Below the pieces are notes generated by a model. That model did no database searches. It had not been told where the DNA came from and was given only the letters and a program-made list of their open reading frames with translations. A stretch of 64,000 nt of DNA from an uncultured Lachnospiraceae bacterium (lineage in GTDB: Bacteria > Bacillota > Clostridia > Lachnospirales > Lachnospiraceae). The position numbers and the translations under genes are program-made. The stretch is from contig CADANF010000002.1 of assembly GCA_902789175.1 (NCBI GenBank), forward strand, positions 102,286 to 166,285. The letters run 5' to 3'. The first letter of the stretch is position 1. Each line of letters starts with the position of its first letter. Shown piece by piece: positions 9,454 through 16,899 of this stretch.

Positions 9454-10322
9454 TGGAAAAAACTATAGAAATTACAACTAAAATTGGTTGCTCGTTATTT
9501 TGTGAATTTTGTCCCCAAAAAAAATTGATAAATGAATATAAAAAAAAATCAGATGAATTTACAATGACGTTTGATACGTTTAAAACTTGTATTGACAAAA
9601 TTCCCAAGAATATTGTAATTGATTTTTCAGGAATGTGTGAGCCTTGGTTGAATAAAGAATGTACTAAAATGATGAAATATGCGGTCGATTCAGGGCATCA
9701 AATTAATATTTATACAACATTGGTTGGAGTTAATATAGATGACTATACGGCAATTAAAGAAACGAATTATAAAACATTAGTATTACATATACCTGACGAG
9801 GAAGAAAATTCACATTTTAATTTAAGTGAAAGTTATTTATCTATTTTAAAAACTGCTTTGAATGATATAATTGCTGGAGAATTGAGGGTGAATAACTTTT
9901 CTTGTCATGGAAAAGTACATCCGTTAATAAAAGACTTGGTTGAAATGAGTGGTGTAAAGGTAATGTCAGAAATGTATGATAGAGCAGGAAACGTTGATAG
10001 TAATAAGGTACAGGGCGTTGAAAAAGAAAAAAAAGGACGTTTGATTTGCACATATTGTGGAGGAGATACATTAAATAGAAACGTGTTGTTGCCAAATGGA
10101 ATCGTGTTAATGTGTTGTATGGATTATGGAATGGAATTTGTTTTGGGAAATTTACTGGATGGGAGCTATGATGAAATTTGCCGAGGGATTAATAAGTCAA
10201 AATATAGAAAAAAAATGAAATCTATTCAAAATGGCGATATTTTGTGTAGGCATTGTCATGTTTCTGAAAATTATTATAAATATATGTTAAAAAAATGTGT
10301 GAGGTTTTTTGGTATTAAATGA
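9453..10322 (+). CDS. Radical SAM protein with SPASM-like C-terminus
   Basis: The N-terminus has Cys13-x3-Cys17-x2-Cys20 (GCSLFCEFC), the 4Fe-4S/SAM-binding motif of radical SAM enzymes, followed by a short TIM-barrel. The C-terminal part has further Cys clusters (LICTYCGG, VLMCCMDYG, ILCRHCH) plus the phrase FVLGNLLDGSYDEI, which is the pattern of SPASM domains holding auxiliary iron-sulfur clusters. SPASM enzymes modify peptides, and some act on sugars. Between a flippase and a glycosyltransferase, a glycan-modifying role is plausible but is inference. The start is coupled to the previous stop, and GAGGTG lies about 6 bp upstream. Confidence 0.83.
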   Translation: MEKTIEITTKIGCSLFCEFCPQKKLINEYKKKSDEFTMTFDTFKTCIDKIPKNIVIDFSGMCEPWLNKECTKMMKYAVDSGHQINIYTTLVGVNIDDYTAIKETNYKTLVLHIPDEEENSHFNLSESYLSILKTALNDIIAGELRVNNFSCHGKVHPLIKDLVEMSGVKVMSEMYDRAGNVDSNKVQGVEKEKKGRLICTYCGGDTLNRNVLLPNGIVLMCCMDYGMEFVLGNLLDGSYDEICRGINKSKYRKKMKSIQNGDILCRHCHVSENYYKYMLKKCVRFFGIK

Positions 10323-11308
10323 ATGAAATGAATAATAAAAATGTGTATTTTGATCGCAAACGTAAGTCAAGAGTGTATACTTTTTTTTGCTTAATGATTT
10401 ATAGTGTTGCAAATATTATGTATAAAGCGATACATTTGTTTTTTTGCAAAAAAAATAAAAATATTTCTAAAAAATATAATGTTTCGATTTGTGCTATTTT
10501 TAAAAATGAAGGAAGATATTTAAAGGAGTGGTTGGAATATTATAAGCTGATTGGTGTTGAACATTTTTTTTTATATAATAATCAGTCGGATGATAACTAT
10601 GAGGAAATTTTAAAAGATTATATAGATTCTGGAGTTGTAACATTGATAATGTGGCCGTATCAGGCTGCACAGATTGAAGCCTATCAAGATTGTATTATAC
10701 AATTTAAAGAATTGACAAATTGGATAGGGTTTGTAGATATTGATGAATTTGTGGTTCCGATTGAAGATGATAAAATTGGGGATTTTTTAAAAAAATATGA
10801 TTCATACCCGAGTGTGAAAATATATTGGAAAATGTTTGGAACATCAGGATTATTGAATAGAGATAAAACGTCTTTTGTTACTGAGGATTTTATTGTAGCA
10901 TGGGATAAATTGTATGAAGTTGGAAAATGCTTTTATAATACATCATATGATATCGATTTTAATGATCCACATAATAAATTAATGCATCATTGTTTATGGG
11001 GAAAATTTAAGGGGGGGATTTCTCTTCCACCTGTGAATTCTAAATACGATTTTTGCTTGGATGGATTAGAAACATATTCATATAACAAGACAGTGATTCA
11101 ATGTAATCACTATTTTACTAAGAGTTATAGCGAGTATATTGAAGGAAAAATGAGTAAATCAGATGTCTTTTTTAAAGATAATCCACATGATTTGGATTAT
11201 TTTTATAGACATGAATTAAAAGGAGTTTGTCCTGATTATCATATATTCAAATATTTAATTAAATTAAAATTGAAAATGTTGGATAAAGAAGGAGGAGCGG
11301 TTATATAA
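10319..11308 (+). CDS. GT92/GT2-like glycosyltransferase
   Basis: After a basic, hydrophobic N-terminal segment (about residues 20-42, a likely membrane anchor) the domain starts with VSICAIFKNEGRYLKEWLEY and contains GFVDIDEFVVP, the DxD-type nucleotide-sugar site. This layout (AIFKNE...YLxEWLEYY...GVEHFFLYNN) is typical of the GT92/DUF23-like transferases in bacterial capsule loci. It is the last gene of the AT-rich cassette. It overlaps the radical SAM gene by 4 bp, and its stop lies just before the ireB promoter, so the cassette ends cleanly here. Confidence 0.83.
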   Translation: MNEMNNKNVYFDRKRKSRVYTFFCLMIYSVANIMYKAIHLFFCKKNKNISKKYNVSICAIFKNEGRYLKEWLEYYKLIGVEHFFLYNNQSDDNYEEILKDYIDSGVVTLIMWPYQAAQIEAYQDCIIQFKELTNWIGFVDIDEFVVPIEDDKIGDFLKKYDSYPSVKIYWKMFGTSGLLNRDKTSFVTEDFIVAWDKLYEVGKCFYNTSYDIDFNDPHNKLMHHCLWGKFKGGISLPPVNSKYDFCLDGLETYSYNKTVIQCNHYFTKSYSEYIEGKMSKSDVFFKDNPHDLDYFYRHELKGVCPDYHIFKYLIKLKLKMLDKEGGAVI

Positions 11309-11309
11309 C

Positions 11310-11338
11310 TTGCAACTTCCCTCAATTTTTACTATAAT
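11310..11338 (+). promoter_or_regulatory. Sigma-A promoter of the ireB-ruvX operon
   Basis: TTGCAA (11310-11315) and TATAAT (11333-11338) are separated by exactly 17 bp. The start codon of ireB follows 34 bp after the -10. This is the first strong promoter after the polysaccharide cassette and marks the return to conserved housekeeping genes. Confidence 0.75.
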
Positions 11339-11371
11339 AGCAAATAATGCGTACGGATAGGATGTGATAAT

Positions 11372-11641
11372 ATGTATAACGCAAACGGTGGAGAAACACA
11401 GAATGTTAATATCAGCAAGGATTTAGAACTTAATGTTCCTGTTATCCTTGAGAAGGTTTATCAGGCCTTGGCTGAGAAGGGATATAACCCTGTTAATCAG
11501 ATAGTTGGATATATCATGAGTGGTGATCCAACTTATATAACAAGTTATAACGGTGCCAGAAGTCTTATCATGAAAGCTGAAAGAGATGAGATTATAGAAG
11601 TTCTCATGGAAAATTATATCGAGACAAGACTTAATAAATAA
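11372..11641 (+). CDS. ireB: IreB family regulatory phosphoprotein
   Basis: The 89-residue protein matches IreB (UPF0297, YrzL in Bacillus): [38 protein letters not shown] is diagnostic. In Enterococcus, IreB is a small cytosolic substrate of the IreK/IreP Ser/Thr kinase-phosphatase pair and affects cephalosporin resistance; phosphorylation is on N-terminal threonines. A threonine is present at position 9 here. The gene is followed by ruvX as in most Firmicutes. Identity is secure; its physiological role in this organism is inferred. Confidence 0.95.
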   Translation: MYNANGGETQNVNISKDLELNVPVILEKVYQALAEKGYNPVNQIVGYIMSGDPTYITSYNGARSLIMKAERDEIIEVLMENYIETRLNK

Positions 11642-11672
11642 GTCTTAAATACTTTGATCAGGAGATAGACAT

Positions 11673-12098
11673 ATGAGATACATGGGTCTCGATTATGGAA
11701 CCAAAACAGTAGGAGTTGCATTATCTGATGAACTCCTTATTACTGCGCAGCCTTTTGAAACAATTACAAGAGAGAAAGAGACTAAACTGCGTAAAACTTA
11801 CCAGAGGATTGAAGAGATAATAGCAGAAAAAAATGTTGAGAAGATAATCCTTGGGTATCCTAAGAATATGAATAATACTGTTGGAGAGCGTGCTCTTGCA
11901 ACAGAAGAATTTAAAGAAAATTTAGAACGTCGGACATCACTGCCGGTTATTCTGCAGGATGAACGCCTTACTACCATTGAAGCTGATAGAATACTGGACG
12001 CAACAGGCGTTGCGGAATCTGGAAGAAAACAGTATATCGATAAGATGGCAGCGGCTATTATCCTTCAGAGTTATCTCGATGCAGAAAAGAATAAATAA
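11673..12098 (+). CDS. ruvX: Putative pre-16S rRNA nuclease / Holliday junction resolvase YqgF
   Basis: The RNase H-like fold starts [19 protein letters not shown] with the first catalytic Asp, has [12 protein letters not shown] with the conserved G-x-P loop, and [11 protein letters not shown] with the next acidic residues; the last, in [15 protein letters not shown], completes the site. The 141-residue length is normal for YqgF/RuvX, which matures the 5' end of 16S rRNA in E. coli and was earlier proposed as a resolvase. It is preceded by ireB at 31 bp and sits in the conserved ireB-ruvX order. Confidence 0.93.
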   Translation: MRYMGLDYGTKTVGVALSDELLITAQPFETITREKETKLRKTYQRIEEIIAEKNVEKIILGYPKNMNNTVGERALATEEFKENLERRTSLPVILQDERLTTIEADRILDATGVAESGRKQYIDKMAAAIILQSYLDAEKNK

Positions 12099-12148
12099 TT
12101 TTTGTACGGATTTTTGGACAGTTAACGGACCGATAATTGGAGGTAAAA

Positions 12149-13816
12149 TTGAATAAGAAGAATAATAAGACTGTAAAGATCATTCCTCTCGGAGGGCTGG
12201 AACAGATTGGAATGAATATTACAGCGATTGAATATGAAGATTCAATCATAGTGGTGGATTGCGGCCTTTCATTCCCTGATGATGACATGCTTGGAATTGA
12301 TCTTGTAATTCCTGATGTTACTTATCTTGTAGAGAATAAAGATAAAGTAAAGGGGCTGGTGATAACCCACGGACATGAGGATCATATTGGATCAATCCCT
12401 TATGTAGAAAAGCAGATCAATATGCCTATTTATGCTACAAAGCTTACCATGGGAATCATTGAGTCAAAGCTTGATGAGCATGGTCTCATGAATAATGTTA
12501 AGCGTAAAGTGGTAAGTTATGGACAGACTATAAACCTTGGCTGCTTCAGGATAGAATTTATAAGAACCAACCATTCTATTGCTGATTCAGCAGCACTTGC
12601 TATATTTACACCTGAAGGAATAATAGTTCACACAGGTGACTTTAAAGTGGATTATACTCCTGTGTTTGGAGGTATCATAGATCTCCAGAGATTTGGAGAA
12701 CTTGGAAAGAAGGGTGTACTTGCTTTAATGGCGGATTCTACAAATGTAGAACGTCCTGGTTTTACTCCTTCCGAAATGATGGTTGGAAGAACTTTTAATG
12801 AGATATTTGATGACAATGTGCATCACAGAATGATAATAGCAACATTTGCATCAAATGTTGACCGTGTTCAGATGATAATCAATACGGCTGCCAAATATAA
12901 GAGAAAAGTTATAGTAGATGGAAGAAGTATGATAAATATCATTCGTATTGCATCTGAACTTGGCTATATAAATATACCGGATAATACTCTTATAGAGATA
13001 GATGATGCTAAGAATTATCCGGATGAACAGCTGGTATATATTACCACTGGTTCTCAGGGAGAGAATATGGCTGTTCTTTCAAGGATAGCATCAAATACAC
13101 ATAATAAGATTTCTGTTAAACCGGGAGATGTGGTGGTTCTTTCTTCTAATCCTATCCCTGGAAATGAGAAATCAGTTTATAATATAATCAATGATCTTGA
13201 AATGAAGGGTGCTCATGTTATAAACCATAATACTCATGTTTCAGGACATGCATGTCAGGAAGAATTAAAACTTATTTATGCCTTAACAAAGCCTAAATAT
13301 GCTATTCCTGTACATGGTGAATATAGACATTTAAAACGTCATGCACTTCTTGCAAATGAGATGGGCATTCCAATGGAGAATGTAAAGATCATGAAGAGTG
13401 GAGATGTGCTTGAAGTAAGTAATGATACATTTGATATAACAGGACGTGTACCTGCACAGGGCGTTCTCGTTGATGGACTTGGAGTAGGGGATGTTGGAAA
13501 TATAGTCCTTCGTGACAGACAGCATCTTTCCGAAAACGGACTGATCGTAGTAGTAGTGACACTCGAAAAGTATTCTAACCAGATACTGGCTGGGCCGGAT
13601 ATTGTATCAAGAGGTTTTGTATATGTAAGAGAATCAGAGTCTCTTATAGATGATTGCAGAATGGTTGTCCAGGAAACTTTGGATGACTGCCTTTCAAGAT
13701 ATAATAACTGTGACTGGTCAAAGATAAAGGGGGCTATAAAGGATTCTCTTGGAGAATTCTTATGGAAGAGGACTAAGAGAAGTCCTATGATTCTTCCTAT
13801 TATCTCTGAAGTTTAA
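12149..13816 (+). CDS. Ribonuclease J (TTG start)
   Basis: This is a beta-CASP metallo-beta-lactamase ribonuclease: the metal site THGHEDHIGSIPY, VHTGDFKVD, ADSTNVERPG, and the beta-CASP region with VDGRSMINIIRIA, TTGSQGENMAVLSRIA and HVSGHACQEEL. The 555 residues match RNase J1/J2, which have 5'-exonuclease and endonuclease activity in mRNA turnover and rRNA maturation. The start is a TTG at 12149 with GGAGG 5 bp upstream; the TTG at 12137 overlaps that Shine-Dalgarno and is less likely. It lies between ruvX and the YlbF-like gene, where many relatives carry a DUF1292 gene. Confidence 0.94.
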   Translation: MNKKNNKTVKIIPLGGLEQIGMNITAIEYEDSIIVVDCGLSFPDDDMLGIDLVIPDVTYLVENKDKVKGLVITHGHEDHIGSIPYVEKQINMPIYATKLTMGIIESKLDEHGLMNNVKRKVVSYGQTINLGCFRIEFIRTNHSIADSAALAIFTPEGIIVHTGDFKVDYTPVFGGIIDLQRFGELGKKGVLALMADSTNVERPGFTPSEMMVGRTFNEIFDDNVHHRMIIATFASNVDRVQMIINTAAKYKRKVIVDGRSMINIIRIASELGYINIPDNTLIEIDDAKNYPDEQLVYITTGSQGENMAVLSRIASNTHNKISVKPGDVVVLSSNPIPGNEKSVYNIINDLEMKGAHVINHNTHVSGHACQEELKLIYALTKPKYAIPVHGEYRHLKRHALLANEMGIPMENVKIMKSGDVLEVSNDTFDITGRVPAQGVLVDGLGVGDVGNIVLRDRQHLSENGLIVVVVTLEKYSNQILAGPDIVSRGFVYVRESESLIDDCRMVVQETLDDCLSRYNNCDWSKIKGAIKDSLGEFLWKRTKRSPMILPIISEV

Positions 13817-13851
13817 ACTGTAAGTCATTTGCAGTGAAAAGAGGCCGTGTT

Positions 13852-14181
13852 ATGGATGATATACTAAATGTTTGTAGAAATTTAAATGAAGCTATAAAGG
13901 AGTCTAAACAGTATAGAGAATTTGTTTCTTCCAAGGCTGCGCTAAAGTCTTCGGGAGAACTCTATAACAGACTTCTTGAATTTAAAAGACAATATAATGA
14001 TATAGAGACTTATTATGATGGAAATCCCTATGATGAGATCTATAAACTGTGGGATGATAATGATGATCTCTTACATAATTCGCTTGTTAGTGATTATCTG
14101 AAGAAGGAAAATGAATTATCGGAACTTGTTAAAAAAATGGTGGGTACTATCACAGACGGACTTACAAATATCATGGAGTAA
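13852..14181 (+). CDS. YlbF/YmcA family regulator
   Basis: The protein is 109 residues, helical and highly charged. The family pattern is visible: an N-terminal helix (LNEAIKESKQYREFVSSKAAL) and a second helix with LLEFKRQYNDIE. YlbF and YmcA in Bacillus form the RicAFT complex with YaaT, which binds RNase Y and tunes mRNA processing, sporulation and biofilm development. The position directly after an RNase J gene fits an RNA-processing role. The start at ATG 13852 has AAGAGG at 7 bp; an upstream GTG at 13834 is less likely. Confidence 0.82.
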   Translation: MDDILNVCRNLNEAIKESKQYREFVSSKAALKSSGELYNRLLEFKRQYNDIETYYDGNPYDEIYKLWDDNDDLLHNSLVSDYLKKENELSELVKKMVGTITDGLTNIME

Positions 14182-14185
14182 ATAA

Positions 14186-14728
14186 ATGGCTGCTAAGAAA
14201 AAGAACAATTCATATAAGACAGAGCTAAGACTTAAAACATCACTATTTTATGCGATTCAGATTCTTGTGGATATAATTATCCTTCTTATTCTTGTTAAAG
14301 GATTCTCTATGGCTTATGGGTTTTCCTATAGTGTTTTTAATGATTCTGCAAAGAATCCAGCTTCGACAGAATATAAAGTTATAACAATACTTGATGGCGA
14401 TTCTACTTCAAAGATTTCTGAGAAATTAGAGAAAGAAGGGATCATAGATAATAAGTATGTTATGATGGCAAAGATTAAAGTCGGTTCTTATGGAAGTAAG
14501 ATTAAATCAGGTCAGTATGGCCTTTCTCCATCTATGACTTATAACGAGATAATAAAGATAATAACAAATGAGCAGGATGATGATGGTAAGAATAAGGATA
14601 AAGATAAAGTAAATACTACAGGTAAGGAGGTTACTGCCACCTCCACGGATGCTGCTGAAAAAGAAACTGAAAGTGTATCTGAAGGAGAAAGTAATCCGGA
14701 TGGATCAGGTGAGGATGATAATGAATAA
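14186..14728 (+). CDS. MltG/YceG-like protein lacking the catalytic domain
   Basis: A basic cytosolic start (MAAKKKNNSYKTELRLK) and one membrane helix (about residues 24-47) precede a LysM-like extracytoplasmic domain (YKVITILDGDSTSKISEKL ... IKSGQYGLSPSMTYNEIIKII), the N-terminal part of the MltG endolytic transglycosylase family. The protein then ends in a D/E/T/S/K-rich tail (about residues 132-180) instead of the catalytic domain, giving 180 residues against about 340 or more for full MltG. The gene position (before trmR) is where mltG (yrrL) lies in Bacillus. No frameshift to a downstream catalytic domain is visible, so this looks like a natural short form, perhaps a septal glycan-binding protein. 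Confidence 0.75.
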   Translation: MAAKKKNNSYKTELRLKTSLFYAIQILVDIIILLILVKGFSMAYGFSYSVFNDSAKNPASTEYKVITILDGDSTSKISEKLEKEGIIDNKYVMMAKIKVGSYGSKIKSGQYGLSPSMTYNEIIKIITNEQDDDGKNKDKDKVNTTGKEVTATSTDAAEKETESVSEGESNPDGSGEDDNE

Positions 14729-15404
14729 CGGTATAAATGATTATGCAAGGATACGTTCTTTCATCAATTCATTTAATAAGAATGATGAAAATGAAATCCT
14801 CGCAGATATTTACTTTAGTGCAAAAGACATGAAAGTGCCGGTTATTAGAGAAGATATGAAGGAGCTGATAAGGCTCCTTCTTCTGATTAATAAACCAAAG
14901 AAAATACTGGAAATAGGAACTGCTGTAGGATATTCAGCTTCCTTTATGGTGGATGTTCTAAAGAAAGATGTATCAATTGATACTTTGGAACTGGATAGGG
15001 AAAGGATTCTTATAGCTAAAGAAAATATCAAAAGATTAGGATTTGAAGATAATATAAATATCATTGAAGGGGATGCTGAGGAGTCCTTAAAAGAACTTTC
15101 TAAGAGTGATATTAATATTTATGACATGATATTTATAGACGCAGCCAAAGGACAGTATATGATATATCTGGATGAGGCGCTTAAGATGTCTAAACCGGGA
15201 ACAATTATCATAAGTGATAACATACTTGAAGACGGAAAGATAATTGAATCTCATTTTCTGGTTGAAAAAAGAGAGATTACAATTCATGACAGGATAAGAC
15301 AGTATCTTTATAGATTAAAGAATGATGAAAGACTTGCTACAGATATTCTTTCTGTGGGAGATGGGGCTGCGGTTTCTCTGGTTATAAAAAAATTTGATAT
15401 ATAG
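14721..15404 (+). CDS. trmR: O-methyltransferase family 3, TrmR-like tRNA methyltransferase
   Basis: The 227-residue class I SAM-dependent methyltransferase has the SAM loop ILEIGTAVGYSASFM, the acidic end of strand 2 (IDTLELDRERILIAKENI), and the YDMIFIDAAKGQY motif IV of the caffeoyl-CoA-type O-methyltransferase family. In Bacillus the ortholog TrmR (YrrM) methylates 5-hydroxyuridine at tRNA position 34, acting after TrhP, and the gene that follows here is trhP-like. The start at ATG 14721 has GGTGAGGA upstream and overlaps the preceding stop by 8 bp; longer in-frame starts would lie inside the previous gene. Confidence 0.87.
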   Translation: MNNGINDYARIRSFINSFNKNDENEILADIYFSAKDMKVPVIREDMKELIRLLLLINKPKKILEIGTAVGYSASFMVDVLKKDVSIDTLELDRERILIAKENIKRLGFEDNINIIEGDAEESLKELSKSDINIYDMIFIDAAKGQYMIYLDEALKMSKPGTIIISDNILEDGKIIESHFLVEKREITIHDRIRQYLYRLKNDERLATDILSVGDGAAVSLVIKKFDI

Positions 15405-15451
15405 TTTCGTGCGATAAACTAAGTGTGATATATAATACGAGGATTAAATAT

Positions 15452-16711
15452 ATGGATAATAAGAAAAAAATTGAACTTCTCTGCCCGGCGGGCGGTCTTG
15501 AAACTCTTAAGTGTGCTGTGGATTATGGGGCGGATGCGGTTTATATCGGAGGACAGCATTTCAGTCTTCGTGCGAAAGCGGATAATTTCAGTAAAGAGGA
15601 TATGATAGAGGCTGTAAAATATGCTCATAGTCACAATGTTAAAGTATATGTAACTGTCAATATATTTGCTCATAACAGAGATATAGAAGGACTTAGATCT
15701 TATTTTGAAAGTATAAGAGATGTAGGAATTGATGCTCTTCTTATTTCTGATCCGGGTGTATTTACTCTTTGCAGGGAAGTTCTTCCGGAAATGGAGATAC
15801 ATATTTCAACTCAGGCAAATAATACCAATTATATGACTTATAATTTCTGGCATAAGATGGGAGCTACAAGAGTTGTTGCGGCTCGTGAACTTTCGTTATC
15901 TGAATTAAAGGATATAAGAAAAAATACAGATCCTGATCTTGAAATAGAAGCGTTTATTCATGGGGCAATGTGTATTTCTTATTCCGGGCGTTGCCTGCTT
16001 TCTAATTATTTTACCGGGAGAGATGCAAATCAGGGAGCTTGTACACATCCCTGCAGATGGAAATATGCTGTTATGGAAGAAACAAGACCCGGGGAATATA
16101 TGCCTGTAGAAGAAGATGAAAGAGGGACATATATATTTAACTCAAAAGATCTTTGCATGATAGAACATATTCCGGAACTTGTTGATGCAGGAGTCTATTC
16201 TTTTAAAATTGAAGGAAGGATGAAGACAAATCTTTATGTGGCTGTTGCGGCCAGAACATATAGAGAAGCTATAGATGATTATCTTAATGATCCTGAACTT
16301 TATAAAAGTAAGATAGAACATTATAAAAAAGAGATATCTGACTGTACCATGAGAAATTTTTCTACAGGATTTTATTTTGGAAAACCTGGGTCTGATGGCC
16401 AGATCTATGATAGCAATACTTATTTTCAAAATGCTATTTATCTTGGGCTTGTAGAAGATGTTTTGTCTCAGGATGAAAAGAATGCAGTTGTTATGATACA
16501 TCAGAAGAATAAATTCCTTGTGGGGGACGAAATAGAAGTTATGCTTTTTGATGGACGTAATTTGAAGTGTAAAGTATCTGGGATTACCGATGAGGATGGA
16601 AACTCTATGGAGGCGGCGCCTCATCCAAAACAAAAGATTTTTATCAGTTTGGAAAAGTGTGGACAGGGTGACATAACTCGAGGTATGATTCTGCGCAATA
16701 GAAAGGATTGA
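15452..16711 (+). CDS. trhP: Peptidase U32 family, TrhP-like tRNA hydroxylation protein
   Basis: The U32 core is clear: KIELLCPAGGLETLKCAVDYGADAVYIGG at the start, FIHGAMCISYSGRCLLSNY with the first Cys pair and GACTHPCRWKY with the second, and KIEGRMKTNLYVA near the end of the core. These four Cys ligands hold an iron-sulfur cluster in the family. YrhP/TrhP proteins take part in prephenate-dependent synthesis of 5-hydroxyuridine in tRNA. The length (419) corresponds to the larger of the two Bacillus U32 paralogs (YrrO). The start at 15452 has CGAGGA at 8 bp. Confidence 0.88.
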   Translation: MDNKKKIELLCPAGGLETLKCAVDYGADAVYIGGQHFSLRAKADNFSKEDMIEAVKYAHSHNVKVYVTVNIFAHNRDIEGLRSYFESIRDVGIDALLISDPGVFTLCREVLPEMEIHISTQANNTNYMTYNFWHKMGATRVVAARELSLSELKDIRKNTDPDLEIEAFIHGAMCISYSGRCLLSNYFTGRDANQGACTHPCRWKYAVMEETRPGEYMPVEEDERGTYIFNSKDLCMIEHIPELVDAGVYSFKIEGRMKTNLYVAVAARTYREAIDDYLNDPELYKSKIEHYKKEISDCTMRNFSTGFYFGKPGSDGQIYDSNTYFQNAIYLGLVEDVLSQDEKNAVVMIHQKNKFLVGDEIEVMLFDGRNLKCKVSGITDEDGNSMEAAPHPKQKIFISLEKCGQGDITRGMILRNRKD

Positions 16712-16737
16712 CAAAAGTGAGGTTAAACGGTTGCGCT

Positions 16738-16752
16738 TGTGCAGTATGCACA
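16738..16752. repeat. Short perfect palindrome ahead of the pilus operon
   Basis: TGTGCA-GTA-TGCACA (16738-16752) is a 6-bp perfect inverted repeat with a 3-bp spacer, shortly after the trhP stop. It has no T-run, so it is not a standard terminator; it may be a protein-binding site. Confidence 0.35.
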
Positions 16753-16796
16753 GAATAATTGTGAAAAATAGGTAAAAAACCACATATAACAGGGGT

Positions 16797-16879
16797 TGTT
16801 AATGTAAAAATGACGAAAAGAGTTTGCGATGCTTTTCATCTTTATGTTAATGTGTTAATATTTTTATATCTGTTAATAT
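16797..16879 (+). promoter_or_regulatory. Cluster of four TGTTAATRT sites upstream of pilB
   Basis: TGTTAATGT occurs at 16797-16805 and 16845-16853, and TGTTAATAT at 16853-16861 and 16871-16879, all on the same strand within 83 bp, ending 20 bp before the pilB start. The last two are 18 bp apart. The same 9-mer is found inverted (ATATTAACA) at 19821-19829 ahead of pilC. A shared regulator site is the simplest reading, but AT-rich DNA makes some chance matches likely. Confidence 0.4.
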
Positions 16880-16899
16880 CGGATAGGAGAGGGTGTAAT

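Noticed and set aside
16142-16783. Antisense ORF of 213 codons opposite trhP
   Set aside because: Shadow of the U32 gene; composition is that of a reverse frame of a coding region (Ile/Phe/Ser-rich).
16712-16899. Possible c-di-GMP (GEMM) riboswitch before pilB
   Set aside because: The conserved GEMM core segments were not found; only short repeats and a small palindrome are present.
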